The position numbers and the translations under genes are program-made. The notes beneath the pieces are model-generated. The model searched no databases. It saw only the letters and a list, made by a program, of their open reading frames with translations, and was not told the DNA's origin. From DASQPR01 sp963831705 (GTDB lineage: Bacteria; Actinomycetota; Actinomycetes; Mycobacteriales; Micromonosporaceae), in NCBI GenBank assembly GCA_963831705.1, contig CAWHRE010000005.1, positions 489,763 through 553,762 of the forward strand: 64,000 nt of DNA, given 5' to 3'. Positions 8,287 to 16,808 of this stretch are shown here, in pieces. Each line of letters begins with the position of its first letter. The first letter of the stretch is position 1.

Positions 8287-8446
8287 GACGCAGTGAACGG
8301 CGGGGCCCTCCCCGGCGCCCGCCGCCCACGCTATGTTGAAAATGATTATGCGTGAATTATCGGAAGCAAGAAAGAGATCCGGGTCACAGTTATCGAGCCG
8401 CAATCTTCGACATCTCACAGTGAGCGCAGAAGTGACGGAGCGTGTC

Positions 8447-8839
8447 TCAATGTGAATTCAGAGCATCACGTTGATGTTGTGACAATGAACACGCCGCCGT
8501 ACCTCCTGGGAGCAGGTGCCGGTGCCGGGCGATCCACCGGTACGCAGGCCATGCCAGCCAAAGCACCGGCCGTGCCCCGAGCGCCAAACCGAGCGGTCGC
8601 CACCACGATCCGGCGTCTCGCAGCAGCCTAGAGATCGCGACCGGGCCAGCCGCCACTCCGCGCTCGTCGATCCAAAGGACCGCGGATTCGGCCTCGGTTT
8701 GGGCGACTCCGAGCCGGTCAAGATCGGCAAATTGCCAGGCCACGACCTGTGCTCGTGATGGGATTCTCCGCTCGATGAAACGGGCTGCCGACGAGCAGAA
8801 CGCGCAGTCGCCGTCGAAGAGGAACACCGCATCGGTCAC
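8447..8839 (-). CDS. DUF393 thiol-disulfide oxidoreductase (DCC family)
   Basis: 130 residues from a GTG at 8839. The protein starts TDAVFLFDGDCAFCSSAARFI, which is the DCC-family signature: a DGDCxFC motif resembling a thioredoxin CxxC on a short domain. The later ESAVLWIDERG and ARPVLWLAWPAYRWIARHRHLLPGG segments match the family's C-terminal half. Members are presumed thiol-disulfide oxidoreductases, based on the motif rather than biochemistry. It is divergent from the thioredoxin gene at 9029. Confidence 0.88.
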   Translation of the reverse strand: MTDAVFLFDGDCAFCSSAARFIERRIPSRAQVVAWQFADLDRLGVAQTEAESAVLWIDERGVAAGPVAISRLLRDAGSWWRPLGLALGARPVLWLAWPAYRWIARHRHLLPGGTAACSLSQHQRDALNSH

Positions 8840-9028
8840 GTTTCCAGTCTGGCGTACGTCCGGTTCGGCGTACGGTCGGATGTGGTGTGTCACGCAGCAC
8901 GGTCCAGGGAATGACAACGTGACCCTGCTGGTTACACAGGGCGGACCAAAATCCCGGCGATCGTGCCGTTAGGGTCGATGCAGGGGCATCGCCCGCAAAG
9001 ATGCGGAAAGAAGTGGGAGAACTCGAAT

Positions 9029-9382
9029 ATGGCTACCAAGGCTCTGACTGCGGCGACGTTTGACGATGTCGCGGCCGAAGGCATCGTGCTCATCGACTTC
9101 TGGGCCGACTGGTGTGGGCCGTGTAAGAAGTTCGCGCCGACCTACGAGGCGCTGTCCGAGGAGCACCCGGACATCACGTTCGGCAAGGTCGACACCGACG
9201 CCGAGCAGGCTCTCGCGGCGAAGTTCGACATCCGCTCGATTCCGACCATCATGGCGGTACGGGACGGTGTCATCGTCTTCTCCCAGCCAGGCGCGCTTCC
9301 CAAGCAGGCCGTCGAATCGCTCATCACTCAGGTACGCGAGCTCGACATGGACAAGGTACGCGAGGAAATCGCGGCCAGCTGA
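9029..9382 (+). CDS. Thioredoxin
   Basis: 117 residues from the ATG at 9029 (GGGAGA ribosome site). The active-site WCGPC lies in LIDFWADWCGPCKKF, followed by the buried Asp region (FGKVDTDAEQ) and the cis-Pro loop (IRSIPTIMAV). It is a slightly long, typical cytosolic thioredoxin without a signal peptide. The next gene starts 2 bp after its stop, so the two are probably one operon ending at the terminator at 9811. It is one of several thioredoxins expected in an actinobacterium, so I give no gene letter. Confidence 0.95.
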   Translation: MATKALTAATFDDVAAEGIVLIDFWADWCGPCKKFAPTYEALSEEHPDITFGKVDTDAEQALAAKFDIRSIPTIMAVRDGVIVFSQPGALPKQAVESLITQVRELDMDKVREEIAAS

Positions 9383-9384
9383 TC

Positions 9385-9789
9385 ATGCGATCGGCGGAAC
9401 AGATTCTTCGAGAGGCGTCGACGATCGCGGTCGTCGGCGCCTCCCGCCATCCGGAGAAGGTCGCGCACTCGGTGCCTCGGCAGATCCTCCGGCACGGCTG
9501 GAACGTGATCCCGGTGAACCCCGCGATCTCCGAGCTCTGGGGCATCCCGTGTTATCCGACGCTGGCCGACGTACCCGTACCCATTGATCTGGTGAATGTC
9601 TTTCGCCCTTCGCCGGACACACCGCCAATTGCGCTTCAAGCTGTGGCGGTAGGGGCCGGCGCCCTTTGGCTTCAACAGGACATCAGGTCCGCCGAGGCGA
9701 GGGAGATCGCCGAAGCCGGCGGCTTGGACTACGTGGAAGATCAGTGCATAGCCGTGGTACGAGCCGTTTACGCGCTCTCGCGCCTCTAG
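9385..9789 (+). CDS. CoA-binding domain protein (YccU-like)
   Basis: 134 residues. A Rossmann-like CoA_binding_2 domain fills the protein: STIAVVGASRHPEKVAHSVPRQIL (glycine-rich loop), HGWNVIPVNPAISELWGIPCYPTLADVP, then DLVNVFRPSPDTPPIA and GALWLQQDIRSAEA. The EDQCIAVV near the end holds the conserved CxxV. These stand-alone domains bind CoA or a related nucleotide, and their cellular role is unknown. It is encoded directly after the thioredoxin gene, in the same transcript. Confidence 0.93.
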   Translation: MRSAEQILREASTIAVVGASRHPEKVAHSVPRQILRHGWNVIPVNPAISELWGIPCYPTLADVPVPIDLVNVFRPSPDTPPIALQAVAVGAGALWLQQDIRSAEAREIAEAGGLDYVEDQCIAVVRAVYALSRL

Positions 9790-9810
9790 CGCTGAACAGA
9801 AGCGACATAA

Positions 9811-9840
9811 GCCCCGAATCATTAGATTCGGGGCTTTCAT
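9811..9840 (+). terminator. Intrinsic terminator after the thioredoxin operon
   Basis: Perfect 10-bp stem (GCCCCGAATC / GATTCGGGGC) with an ATTA loop, followed by TTTCATT. It ends the thioredoxin and CoA-binding transcript and may also serve the convergent acyl-CoA dehydrogenase gene. Confidence 0.85.
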
Positions 9841-9871
9841 TGTCTGCCGAAGTGCAAAACGCCGGCGAAGA

Positions 9872-11068
9872 TCAAGCCTGATAGGCCCGAAGAAGCCCAC
9901 GAGAAATGATCGTCTTCTGAATTTCGCTGGTGCCTTCACCGATCAGAAGGAACGGCGCCTCCCGCATCAGACGCTCGATCTCGAACTCCTTGGAGTACCC
10001 GTACCCACCGTGAATCCGGAACGACTCCTGGACCACCTCGGCGCAGTACTCCGACGCCAACAACTTGGCCATGCCGGCCTCGACATCGTTGCGTTGACCG
10101 GCATCCTTGAGCCGGGCCGCGTTAACCATCAACGCGTGTGCGGCCTCGATCTTCGTACCCATTTCGGCCAGCTTGAACGCGATCGCCTGGTGTCCGACGA
10201 GCGGTGAGCCGAACGTCTGGCGGGCTTGCGCGTACGCGATCGCGAGCTCGAACGCCCGGATCGAGATGCCGCACGCGCGCGCCGCGACGTTCACGCGCCC
10301 GACCTCGATGCCGTCCATCATCTGGTAGAAGCCGCGTCCGGACTTCTCGTCGCCACCCAGCGCCGCCGTCGCCGGTACGCGGTGGTCCTCAAGGATCATC
10401 TCGGTCGTCTCGACGCCCTTGTAGCCCATCTTTTCGATCTTGCCGGGAATGGTCAGTCCGGGTGCGGTCTCACCGAAGCCAGGCGCCTTCTCCAGCAGGA
10501 ACGTGGTCATGTTGCCGTAGACCGAGTCTGCGCCGTTGTCGGTCTTGACCAGCGTCGCGACCACCGAGCTGTAGCCGCCGTTCGTGAGCCACATCTTCTG
10601 TCCGTTGAGCACGTACGCGTCGCCGTCGCGGACCGCTTTCGTCCGGATTGCCGCCACATCGGAGCCACATCCGGGCTCGGACATCGAGAATGCCCCACGT
10701 ACGTCGCCCGTCGCCATCCTCGGCAGGAACGACGCCTTCTGCTCGGGCGAGCCGTGCTGCGCAATCAGGTACGCGACGATGAAGTGTGTGTTCACGATGC
10801 CGGACACCGACATCCAGCCCCGGGACAGCTGCTCGACCACGAGTGCGTACGTCAGAAGGGACTCGCCCAGGCCGCCGTACTGTTCGTCGATCGTGAGACC
10901 GAACAAGCCCATTTCCCGCATGCCCTCGACGATGTCGGACGGGTACTCGTCGGCGTGCTCGAGCGCCTGCGCGTGCGGGATGATCTCCTTGTTCACGAAA
11001 TCCCGTACGGTGTCCAGGATCGCAATCTGAACATCGGTCAATCCGGGTGTCTGTGCGAGGCGGGCCAT
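9872..11068 (-). CDS. Acyl-CoA dehydrogenase
   Basis: 398 residues, normal length. FAD/CoA-binding signatures are present: AFSMSEPGCGSDVAAIRT, LNGQKMWLTNGG and the C-terminal RIHGGYGYSKEFEIERLMREAPFLLIGEGTSEIQ. The catalytic base is the Glu of GEGTSEIQ. The protein resembles the isovaleryl-CoA/short-branched-chain class (FadE19 of the mycobacterial leucine cluster), which fits the nearby MaoC and CitE-like genes. Substrate identity is inference. It has a good ribosome site (GGAGGT), with a motif directly upstream at 11085-11100 that is shared with the CitE-like gene. Confidence 0.95.
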   Translation of the reverse strand: MARLAQTPGLTDVQIAILDTVRDFVNKEIIPHAQALEHADEYPSDIVEGMREMGLFGLTIDEQYGGLGESLLTYALVVEQLSRGWMSVSGIVNTHFIVAYLIAQHGSPEQKASFLPRMATGDVRGAFSMSEPGCGSDVAAIRTKAVRDGDAYVLNGQKMWLTNGGYSSVVATLVKTDNGADSVYGNMTTFLLEKAPGFGETAPGLTIPGKIEKMGYKGVETTEMILEDHRVPATAALGGDEKSGRGFYQMMDGIEVGRVNVAARACGISIRAFELAIAYAQARQTFGSPLVGHQAIAFKLAEMGTKIEAAHALMVNAARLKDAGQRNDVEAGMAKLLASEYCAEVVQESFRIHGGYGYSKEFEIERLMREAPFLLIGEGTSEIQKTIISRGLLRAYQA

Positions 11069-11084
11069 CGTTGGACCTCCATAA

Positions 11085-11100
11085 GTTACCGACGAGTTAA
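11085..11100. promoter_or_regulatory. Putative operator upstream of the acyl-CoA dehydrogenase gene
   Basis: GTTACCGACGAGTTAA lies immediately upstream of the ribosome site of the dehydrogenase gene. It is nearly the same as GTTACTCACCAGTTAG at 14135, which has the same position before the CitE-like gene. The shared core is GTTAC-N2-AC-N-AGTTA. It is a candidate site for one repressor controlling both genes. Confidence 0.5.
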
Positions 11101-11178
11101 GTAGCAGTATCGCCGTCTACCAGGTTCGCGGCTATGCGGTGTGTTGTGAAAACGCTCACCGATCGATACCGTCCGCGC

Positions 11179-11562
11179 ATGACGATGCCAGACCCGGCCG
11201 GGCCGACCGATCCGTTTCAGGTTCCCGGCGCGGTCCCGGGCGCGCCGCCCACGATGGGATACGGTCCGGGCTACGGACCGCCGCCGGGATATCCGCCGCC
11301 CGGTTACGGCTACCCGGTCTATCGACGGCCGACGAACACGCTCGCGATTTTGTCGCTCGTCCTGGCCTTCGTCTTCTCGCCGGCCGCGATCGTCACCGGC
11401 CACATTGCTCGCAGGCAAATCCGGACCTCTGGCGAGGATGGCGAGGGACTCGCCTTGGCGGGTCTGATCATCGGCTACATCTTCACCGCCATCCAGGTCG
11501 TCTTCCTGGGCCTTTGGCTGACGGTGGTGCTCACGCTCGTCGGGCACGGAACCAACAACTAG
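11179..11562 (+). CDS. DUF4190 membrane protein with Pro/Gly/Tyr-rich N-terminus
   Basis: 127 residues from the ATG at 11179. An in-frame start at 11134 exists but adds an unlikely extension. Residues 1-55 are low complexity (GYGPGYGPPPGYPPPGYGYPVY). Two membrane helices follow (about 60-80 and 100-125) flanking the conserved loop TGHIARRQIRTSGEDGEGLALAGLIIGYI, which defines DUF4190. Function is unknown. A paralog is encoded 1 kb away at 12556. Its stop codon overlaps that of the convergent SDR gene (CTAG). Confidence 0.85.
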   Translation: MTMPDPAGPTDPFQVPGAVPGAPPTMGYGPGYGPPPGYPPPGYGYPVYRRPTNTLAILSLVLAFVFSPAAIVTGHIARRQIRTSGEDGEGLALAGLIIGYIFTAIQVVFLGLWLTVVLTLVGHGTNN

Positions 11563-12422
11563 CGATAGTCGGCCTGGCGGACGCTGTTGCCTCCGTCGAT
11601 CACGAGCACCTGACCGGTGATGTACGACGCACCGGGCGAGACCAGGAACGCGATCGCGGCGGCGACCTCGTCCGGCGTACCGGGTCGGGCCATCGGCGTG
11701 TTCAAGCCTTGGCGTAGTTCGGTCAGCGTGGATGCGCCGGTGTGGATCGTGCCGGGCGCGATCGCGTTCACGGTGACGCCGTCGGCGACGAGTTCCATGG
11801 CGAGCGCGCGCGTCAGCCCGACCACGCCGGCCTTCGCGGCCGCGTACGCCGCCTCCGTGGGAAGCGCGTTCACCGGTCCGGCGGTTGCCGCGATATTGAC
11901 GATGCGGCCCCATCCCCGCTCGGCCATCGAGCCGACCAGGGCGCGGCTGACCAGGAACGCGGTGGTCAGATTCCGGTCGATCTCGGCCCGCCACTCATCC
12001 ATCGTCAGCTCGGCCACCGGCCGGAGGATCTCCGGGCTCGCCTTGCTGGCCAGGCCGGCGTTGTTGACCACGATGTCCGGCGTACCGATCTGCTCGGCGA
12101 GTGCGTCGGCGAGTGCGCCGACCTCCTCTTCCAGCGTGAGATCGGCGACGAAGCCGGTGATCCCCAACTCACCGGCGCGATCGTGGATGCGCCGCGTGGT
12201 GGACACGATCGCGACCTCGGCGCCGAGACCGGACAGGCGCCTCGCGGTCGCGTACCCGATGCCGTCCGGGCTGCCGGCGCCGGTGATCAGCGCGATCCGG
12301 CCGTCGAGGCGATCCGACATCGGATCGAAGCGGGCCGCGGTCTGGTATTCGACGGTCGGCACGTAAGCGGGCTCGGCCGAGGCCTCGTGCAGCGTGGGGT
12401 GTACGCCGTTGACTGACTCCAT
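11559..12422 (-). CDS. Short-chain dehydrogenase/reductase (SDR)
   Basis: 287 residues from the ATG at 12422 (AAGGA about 9 bases upstream). The cofactor motif is ALITGAGSPDGIGYATARRL (TGxxxGIG, with an SP insertion). NNAG occurs in PDIVVNNAGLAS. The catalytic triad is Ser/Thr in NIAATAGPVNALPTEA, then Tyr in AAYAAAKAG, with Lys four residues after the Tyr. At the Ser position the sequence reads IAATAG rather than the usual ISS, so the catalytic residue is probably the Thr. It ends with the classic GQVLVIDGGNS. Substrate unknown. The first 35 residues precede the fold and are unusual for the family. Confidence 0.9.
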   Translation of the reverse strand: MESVNGVHPTLHEASAEPAYVPTVEYQTAARFDPMSDRLDGRIALITGAGSPDGIGYATARRLSGLGAEVAIVSTTRRIHDRAGELGITGFVADLTLEEEVGALADALAEQIGTPDIVVNNAGLASKASPEILRPVAELTMDEWRAEIDRNLTTAFLVSRALVGSMAERGWGRIVNIAATAGPVNALPTEAAYAAAKAGVVGLTRALAMELVADGVTVNAIAPGTIHTGASTLTELRQGLNTPMARPGTPDEVAAAIAFLVSPGASYITGQVLVIDGGNSVRQADYR

Positions 12423-12555
12423 GCGCCTGATCCTTCCCGGTGTTGCCGATCCGGGCAAACGACGCGGCCAGCCAACCGGTCCACGATCTCGGCCGTATCG
12501 GTGAGCGCATGGGCCGGGTACCCTGAGCGCCCACCCTCGGTAACGGAGACCCCGC

Positions 12556-13152
12556 ATGACCACCCCACCCAGCGACGAGCAGCCCGCCTACGTCGATCCC
12601 GTGACCGGGCAGCCGCTGTTCATAGATCCGGTCACGGGACAGTTCGTGTTCACCGATCCGACTGCCGCCGCGCCTCCGCCGCCGACGTATCAACCGATGC
12701 CTCCGTACCCATCGGCCGCTCCGACCTACCCCGGGTACGAGCCGCCGGCCGGCTTCCCGCCGGTCGATCCGGCCTCGGCGAACGCACCGATGAGCGGGTA
12801 CACGGCACCGGCGTACCCGCCGACCGCGTACGGCTACCCCGGGTACGGCTATCCGGTGCAGGCCCTCCAGCGGCAGACCAACGGCATGGCGACCACCTCG
12901 ATGATCCTGTCGATCGTCGGCTTGCCGTTGCTGTTCTGCTACGGAATCGTCGGTCTCCTACTCGGCGCGGCCGGGGCAATCCTCGGCCATATCGCCCGGA
13001 AGCAGACGATCCAGCGCGGTCAGGACGGCGGCGGCATGGCCCTGGCCGGCATCATCATCGGCTGGATCGTCGTCGCCCTCGGGATCATCATCGTGATCTT
13101 CCTCGTCTGGGTGTTCACGCATTTTGGCGATTCCGACCCGAACGTGGCATGA
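12556..13152 (+). CDS. DUF4190 membrane protein, larger paralog
   Basis: 198 residues with GGAGAC before the ATG. The N-terminal 100 residues are Pro/Tyr/Gly-rich and include two copies of a DPVTGQ(P/F) motif (VDPVTGQPLFIDPVTGQFVF). The C-terminal half has two membrane helices around GHIARKQTIQRGQDGGGMALAGIIIGWIV, the DUF4190 hallmark, closely matching the protein at 11179. Function unknown; possibly an envelope or cell-pole adaptor through the disordered tail. It is convergent with the CitE-like gene, with 9 bp between the stops. Confidence 0.88.
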   Translation: MTTPPSDEQPAYVDPVTGQPLFIDPVTGQFVFTDPTAAAPPPPTYQPMPPYPSAAPTYPGYEPPAGFPPVDPASANAPMSGYTAPAYPPTAYGYPGYGYPVQALQRQTNGMATTSMILSIVGLPLLFCYGIVGLLLGAAGAILGHIARKQTIQRGQDGGGMALAGIIIGWIVVALGIIIVIFLVWVFTHFGDSDPNVA

Positions 13153-13161
13153 GTCACTCGG

Positions 13162-14121
13162 TCATGCCGCCGGCGGCTCGAACGAGGTCGTCCGGACCAT
13201 CCCGGCGGCACGACCCTTCGCGGAGATGACCAGCGCCATCTTGCGAGACGCCTCGTCGATCATCTCGTCGCCGAGCATGACCGCGCCGAGCCGGCCGCCG
13301 GCCTCGGACGTCGCGTAGTCGTACGCGTCGAGGATCAGTTCGGCGTGGTCGTAGTCGGCTTGGGCGGGCGAGTAAACATCGTTCGCGGCGTCGATCTGGC
13401 CGGGGTGAAGCACCCACTTGCCGTCGAAACCCAACGCCGCCGATCGCTTCGCCACCTCGGTGAATGCGTCCACATCACGGATCTGCAGGAACGGTCCGTC
13501 GATTGCCTGCAGGTCGTGCATCCGCGCGGCCATCAGGATCCGCATCAAGATGTAGTGGTACGGGTCGCCGGGGCCGTAATCCGGTATCAGCGCACCGACG
13601 ACCAGCGACTTCATGTTGATGGATGCCATGAAGTCGGCCGGGCCGAAAATGATCGTCTCGACCCGCGGCGATGCGGCCGCAATCGCGTCAACGTTCACGA
13701 GTCCCCGCGCATTTTCGATCTGGGCCTCGATCCCGATGTTGCCGATCGGTAGACCGAGCGACTTCTCGATCTGCGTCAGCGTGAGGTCGAGCCACTGAAT
13801 GTGCGCCGCCTCCTGCACCTTCGGCAGCATGATGGCGTCGAGGTTGGCTCCGGCGCCTTCGACCACTTCGATCACATCCGCGTACGTCCATGCCGTCGTC
13901 AGGTCGTTTACGCGGACGACGCGGGCTCGGCTCCCCCAGTCACCGTCGTTCAGCGCGGCGACGATGTTCTTGCGGGCCGATGGTTTGGCGAGCGGCGCGA
14001 CCGCGTCCTCCAAATCGAGGAAGACCTGATCGGCCGGGAGCCCCTGTGCCTTTTCCAGCATCTTCGGGCTTGATCCGGGCACGGCGAGGCATGATCTGCG
14101 CGGTCGTCCAGCGGCACCCAT
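13162..14121 (-). CDS. HpcH/HpaI-type CoA ester lyase (CitE-like)
   Basis: 319 residues. The start MGAAGRPRRSCLAVPGSSPKMLEKA is the CitE/Mcl N-terminus (LxVPGSxPKM). The Mg-binding region QVFLDLEDAVAP follows, then ARVVRVNDLTTAWTYAD, LDAIMLPKVQEAAHI and GIEAQIENARGLVN, whose Glu is a second metal ligand. It closely resembles Rv2498c, reported to cleave a hydroxymethylglutaryl-type CoA ester in leucine catabolism. That activity is a fair inference here because MaoC and acyl-CoA dehydrogenase genes of the same pathway lie within 6 kb. GGAGGTTCTCG precedes the ATG, with the shared motif at 14135 upstream. Confidence 0.9.
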   Translation of the reverse strand: MGAAGRPRRSCLAVPGSSPKMLEKAQGLPADQVFLDLEDAVAPLAKPSARKNIVAALNDGDWGSRARVVRVNDLTTAWTYADVIEVVEGAGANLDAIMLPKVQEAAHIQWLDLTLTQIEKSLGLPIGNIGIEAQIENARGLVNVDAIAAASPRVETIIFGPADFMASINMKSLVVGALIPDYGPGDPYHYILMRILMAARMHDLQAIDGPFLQIRDVDAFTEVAKRSAALGFDGKWVLHPGQIDAANDVYSPAQADYDHAELILDAYDYATSEAGGRLGAVMLGDEMIDEASRKMALVISAKGRAAGMVRTTSFEPPAA

Positions 14122-14134
14122 CGAGAACCTCCTT

Positions 14135-14150
14135 GTTACTCACCAGTTAG
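14135..14150. promoter_or_regulatory. Putative operator upstream of the CitE-like gene
   Basis: GTTACTCACCAGTTAG is the second copy of the motif at 11085-11100. It again abuts the ribosome site of the minus-strand gene and sits in the divergent intergenic region with the SDR gene at 14173. Read on the minus strand it is CTAACTGGTGAGTAAC, an imperfect palindrome with ACT-N4-AGT half-sites. Confidence 0.5.
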
Positions 14151-14172
14151 GCGGTCACGGTATCGTCACCGC

Positions 14173-15015
14173 GTGGCTTCCGAGAACGCATCTGTGAACG
14201 AATTCACCGGCAAGACCGTCGTGGTCACCGGCGCAAATTCCGGCATCGGCCTGGCCGCGGCGCAGGGCTTCGCGCGAGGTGGTGCAACGGTTGCGCTGGT
14301 CGGACGCGATCAGGCCCGGCTCGATCGGGCACTTGCCACGGTACGGGCTACGGCCCCGCAATCGACGTTCGCCGCGTACCGCTGCGATTTTTCGTCGTTG
14401 GACAGCGTGCGGGCGCTCGCCGGGGACCTTCGTGACGCGTACCCGCATATTGACGTTCTGGCCAACAACGCCGGTGGCGCGTTCTCGTCCAGAGTGACCA
14501 CCGCGGACGGTTTCGAGCAGACCATCGAGGTCAATCACCTCGCGCCGTTCCTGCTCACCCACCTGCTTCGCGACCGGCTCGAAGGTGCACGCGTGATCGC
14601 GACCGCGTCCGACGCGCACCAGGCCGGCAAGCTCGACCCGGCCGACCTCAACTGGTCCGGCCAATATCGGATGTTCACCGTGTACGGATCGGCGAAGCAG
14701 GCGAACATCCTGTTCGCGGCGGAGGCGGCTCGGCGGTGGCCGGAGATCGAGTCGTTCAGCTACCACCCGGGCGTCGTACGTACGCGATTCGGCCGCGACA
14801 GCGGTCTGGTCAACACGTTCTACAAGGTCTGGCCGTTCCTGCTGACGCCGGCCAAAGGAGCTGACACGATGCTGTGGCTCGCGTCCGCACCGACGTCGGA
14901 GCTGACCAACGGCGGCTACTACGTCAAGCGCAAGCTGAAGTCCCCGTCCACGTCGACCCAGGATCCAAAACTGGCCGCCGCCCTCTGGGACGCAAGCGCC
15001 GCTGCCACCCTCTAG
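14173..15015 (+). CDS. SDR oxidoreductase, retinol-dehydrogenase-like
   Basis: 280 residues from a GTG. The cofactor loop is TVVVTGANSGIGLAAAQGFARGG, followed by YRCDFSSLDSVRALA, NNAGG in DVLANNAGGAF, and FEQTIEVNHLAPFLLTHLL, typical of the WW-oxidoreductase/retinol-dehydrogenase branch. The catalytic Tyr-Lys is in MFTVYGSAKQANILFA. The Ser region reads VIATASDAHQAGKLD. It has the expected HPGVVRTRFG and a long C-terminal tail. Substrate unknown. It is convergent with the EamA transporter gene, leaving one base between stops. Confidence 0.9.
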   Translation: MASENASVNEFTGKTVVVTGANSGIGLAAAQGFARGGATVALVGRDQARLDRALATVRATAPQSTFAAYRCDFSSLDSVRALAGDLRDAYPHIDVLANNAGGAFSSRVTTADGFEQTIEVNHLAPFLLTHLLRDRLEGARVIATASDAHQAGKLDPADLNWSGQYRMFTVYGSAKQANILFAAEAARRWPEIESFSYHPGVVRTRFGRDSGLVNTFYKVWPFLLTPAKGADTMLWLASAPTSELTNGGYYVKRKLKSPSTSTQDPKLAAALWDASAAATL

Positions 15016-15016
15016 A

Positions 15017-15955
15017 TCATCCCAGAACCGGCGGATCCGTCAGGTCGATCGGACGGTCGCGGCGGGCGCCTAGCACGACCACGATCACGCCTGCCAGCAG
15101 CAACAACAGACCCGGAATCGACGACAGTGACGGCACCTGGCCCAACCAGAGCCACGCGAGCAACGATGCGCCGGGCACTTCGAGCAGGATCAGGACCGAT
15201 ACCGTCGTTGCCGAGATGTGTTGCATCGCGTAGTTGAACATCGAGTGGCCGAGCAACTGTGCGCCGCCGACCAGCCCGAGGATCGCGAGCCAGGTGGTCA
15301 ACGCGTACCCGTGGAGTTGTACGCCGAACAGAAGGCAGACCACGAGCAACAACGCCCCGCACACGCTGTAGCAGATCGTCGTGTACCCGAGCGTGCTCGT
15401 CGCGACGCGCACCCGCTCGCCGAAAGCGGTGTACACCGCGGCCGCCATCCCGCCGACCACCGCCAACAGATCCCCCACGACCGCGCGCCCGGACACCGCG
15501 AAGCTCGCCCCGGTAGCCGCGAACGCACCGAGTACGGCAAGCGAGATACCGATCCACATCGAGCGCCCGAGCTTGCGTCCCTGGCCGAGCGCGATCAGGC
15601 CCTGCCACACCGGCTGCGTCGCACCGAGCGCGACCGCGTTCGCCACCAAGGTCATCTTCACGCTCGGCACCCACGTCGCGAAATGCAGCGCCAGGAACGC
15701 GCCGGCCAGCACCGCGGCGAGCAAGATGGGACGGCCTTTGGCGGAGAAGAGGGTACGGAATTCGGCCCGGCGCCGTACCGCAGCGACCGGAGCGAGCAGC
15801 ACCGCGGCGATCCCGTTACGCCAGAACGCGATGGCGAGGGCCGGCGCTGCGGCGAACGCGATCAACGGCCCCGAGGACGAGACGGCGAGGACGGCAATGC
15901 AGATCGCAGCCGTGGTCGCGGCGCTGAGCTGGGAACGAGGAGGCACGATGGCCAT
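15017..15955 (-). CDS. EamA/DMT-family transporter
   Basis: 312 residues from the ATG at 15955 (an upstream extension is possible). Ten hydrophobic helices form two EamA repeats. The first contains FWRNGIAAVLLAPVAA and ALHFATWVPSVKMTLVANAVALGATQPVW. The second contains GGMAAAVYTAFGERVR and GGAQLLGHSMFNYAMQHISATTVSVLILLEVPGASLLAWLWLGQVP. These are the standard family motifs. It is probably an inner-membrane exporter or permease for metabolites. It is divergent from the HAD gene. Confidence 0.9.
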   Translation of the reverse strand: MAIVPPRSQLSAATTAAICIAVLAVSSSGPLIAFAAAPALAIAFWRNGIAAVLLAPVAAVRRRAEFRTLFSAKGRPILLAAVLAGAFLALHFATWVPSVKMTLVANAVALGATQPVWQGLIALGQGRKLGRSMWIGISLAVLGAFAATGASFAVSGRAVVGDLLAVVGGMAAAVYTAFGERVRVATSTLGYTTICYSVCGALLLVVCLLFGVQLHGYALTTWLAILGLVGGAQLLGHSMFNYAMQHISATTVSVLILLEVPGASLLAWLWLGQVPSLSSIPGLLLLLAGVIVVVLGARRDRPIDLTDPPVLG

Positions 15956-16088
15956 CCTGACACGTACGGGTGATCGTCCGACCGGCCCCCGCATCGCCGT
16001 CGTAAGGGTTGTTTAGGATAACCGGCTGGGTACGCTCTCCAGGCTCTAAACAGAGCGTCCACTACAGAGTGCGGAGAGTGACAATTCC

Positions 16089-16808
16089 ATGTCCGGTGCC
16101 TACCGTGCGGTAATTTTCGACTTCTTCGGCACCTTGACATCAGCGGTCAGCCGCGGGCCTGCGCACGCCACGATCGCCCGTCGGCTCGGATGCGAACCGG
16201 ATGCGTTCACTCGGGCGCTCGACGCGACATTCATCGAACGGTCGACCGGCGCGTACGGCTGTGCCGCCTCCGCGCTCGGCATCGTGGCCAGGATGGCCGG
16301 CGGGGATCCCGAGCCGACCACGCTCGCGTCCGTGGCAGCCGCCCGGATCGACGCGATCGGTGCCGACACCACGTTGCGTCCCGAGGCGGTACCGGTGCTG
16401 GACACGCTCCAGCGGTACGGCTTCCGGACCGGAATCATCAGCGATTGCGGCCCCGAACTTCCGTCGATCATGCCCGGCCTGCCGATCACGCCGTACGTCG
16501 ATGCGTGTGTGCTGTCGATCGACATCGGGCACCGCAAGCCCGAACCGATCATGTACGAAACCGCCTGTATGCGCCTCGGCGTCGATCCCGGCGACTGCCT
16601 CTACGTCGGCGACGGTGGCAGCCGGGAACTGTCCGGCGCCACGGCGGCCGGCCTGACCGCGGTGCGGCTGAACGCCCCCGACCTCGGCAACCATCTGACG
16701 TTCAATCACGACGCGGATTGGTCCGGCGCCGAGATCGACTCGTTGGCCGATGTATTCGACGCGATGGACCAGGCGCTGATCAGACCGGGCGAACCAGCGG
16801 TGCGGTGA
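16089..16808 (+). CDS. HAD-superfamily hydrolase
   Basis: 239 residues. Motif I is VIFDFFGTLTS: the nucleophile Asp is kept and the second Asp position is Phe-Gly, as in phosphonatase/dehalogenase-like members. The helical cap covers residues about 20-100. Motif II is TGIISDCGPEL, motif III is GHRKPEPIMYE (Lys), and motif IV is CLYVGDGGSRELSGATAAG. It is probably a small-molecule phosphatase. The last 29 bp overlap the convergent nuoB gene. Confidence 0.9.
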   Translation: MSGAYRAVIFDFFGTLTSAVSRGPAHATIARRLGCEPDAFTRALDATFIERSTGAYGCAASALGIVARMAGGDPEPTTLASVAAARIDAIGADTTLRPEAVPVLDTLQRYGFRTGIISDCGPELPSIMPGLPITPYVDACVLSIDIGHRKPEPIMYETACMRLGVDPGDCLYVGDGGSRELSGATAAGLTAVRLNAPDLGNHLTFNHDADWSGAEIDSLADVFDAMDQALIRPGEPAVR

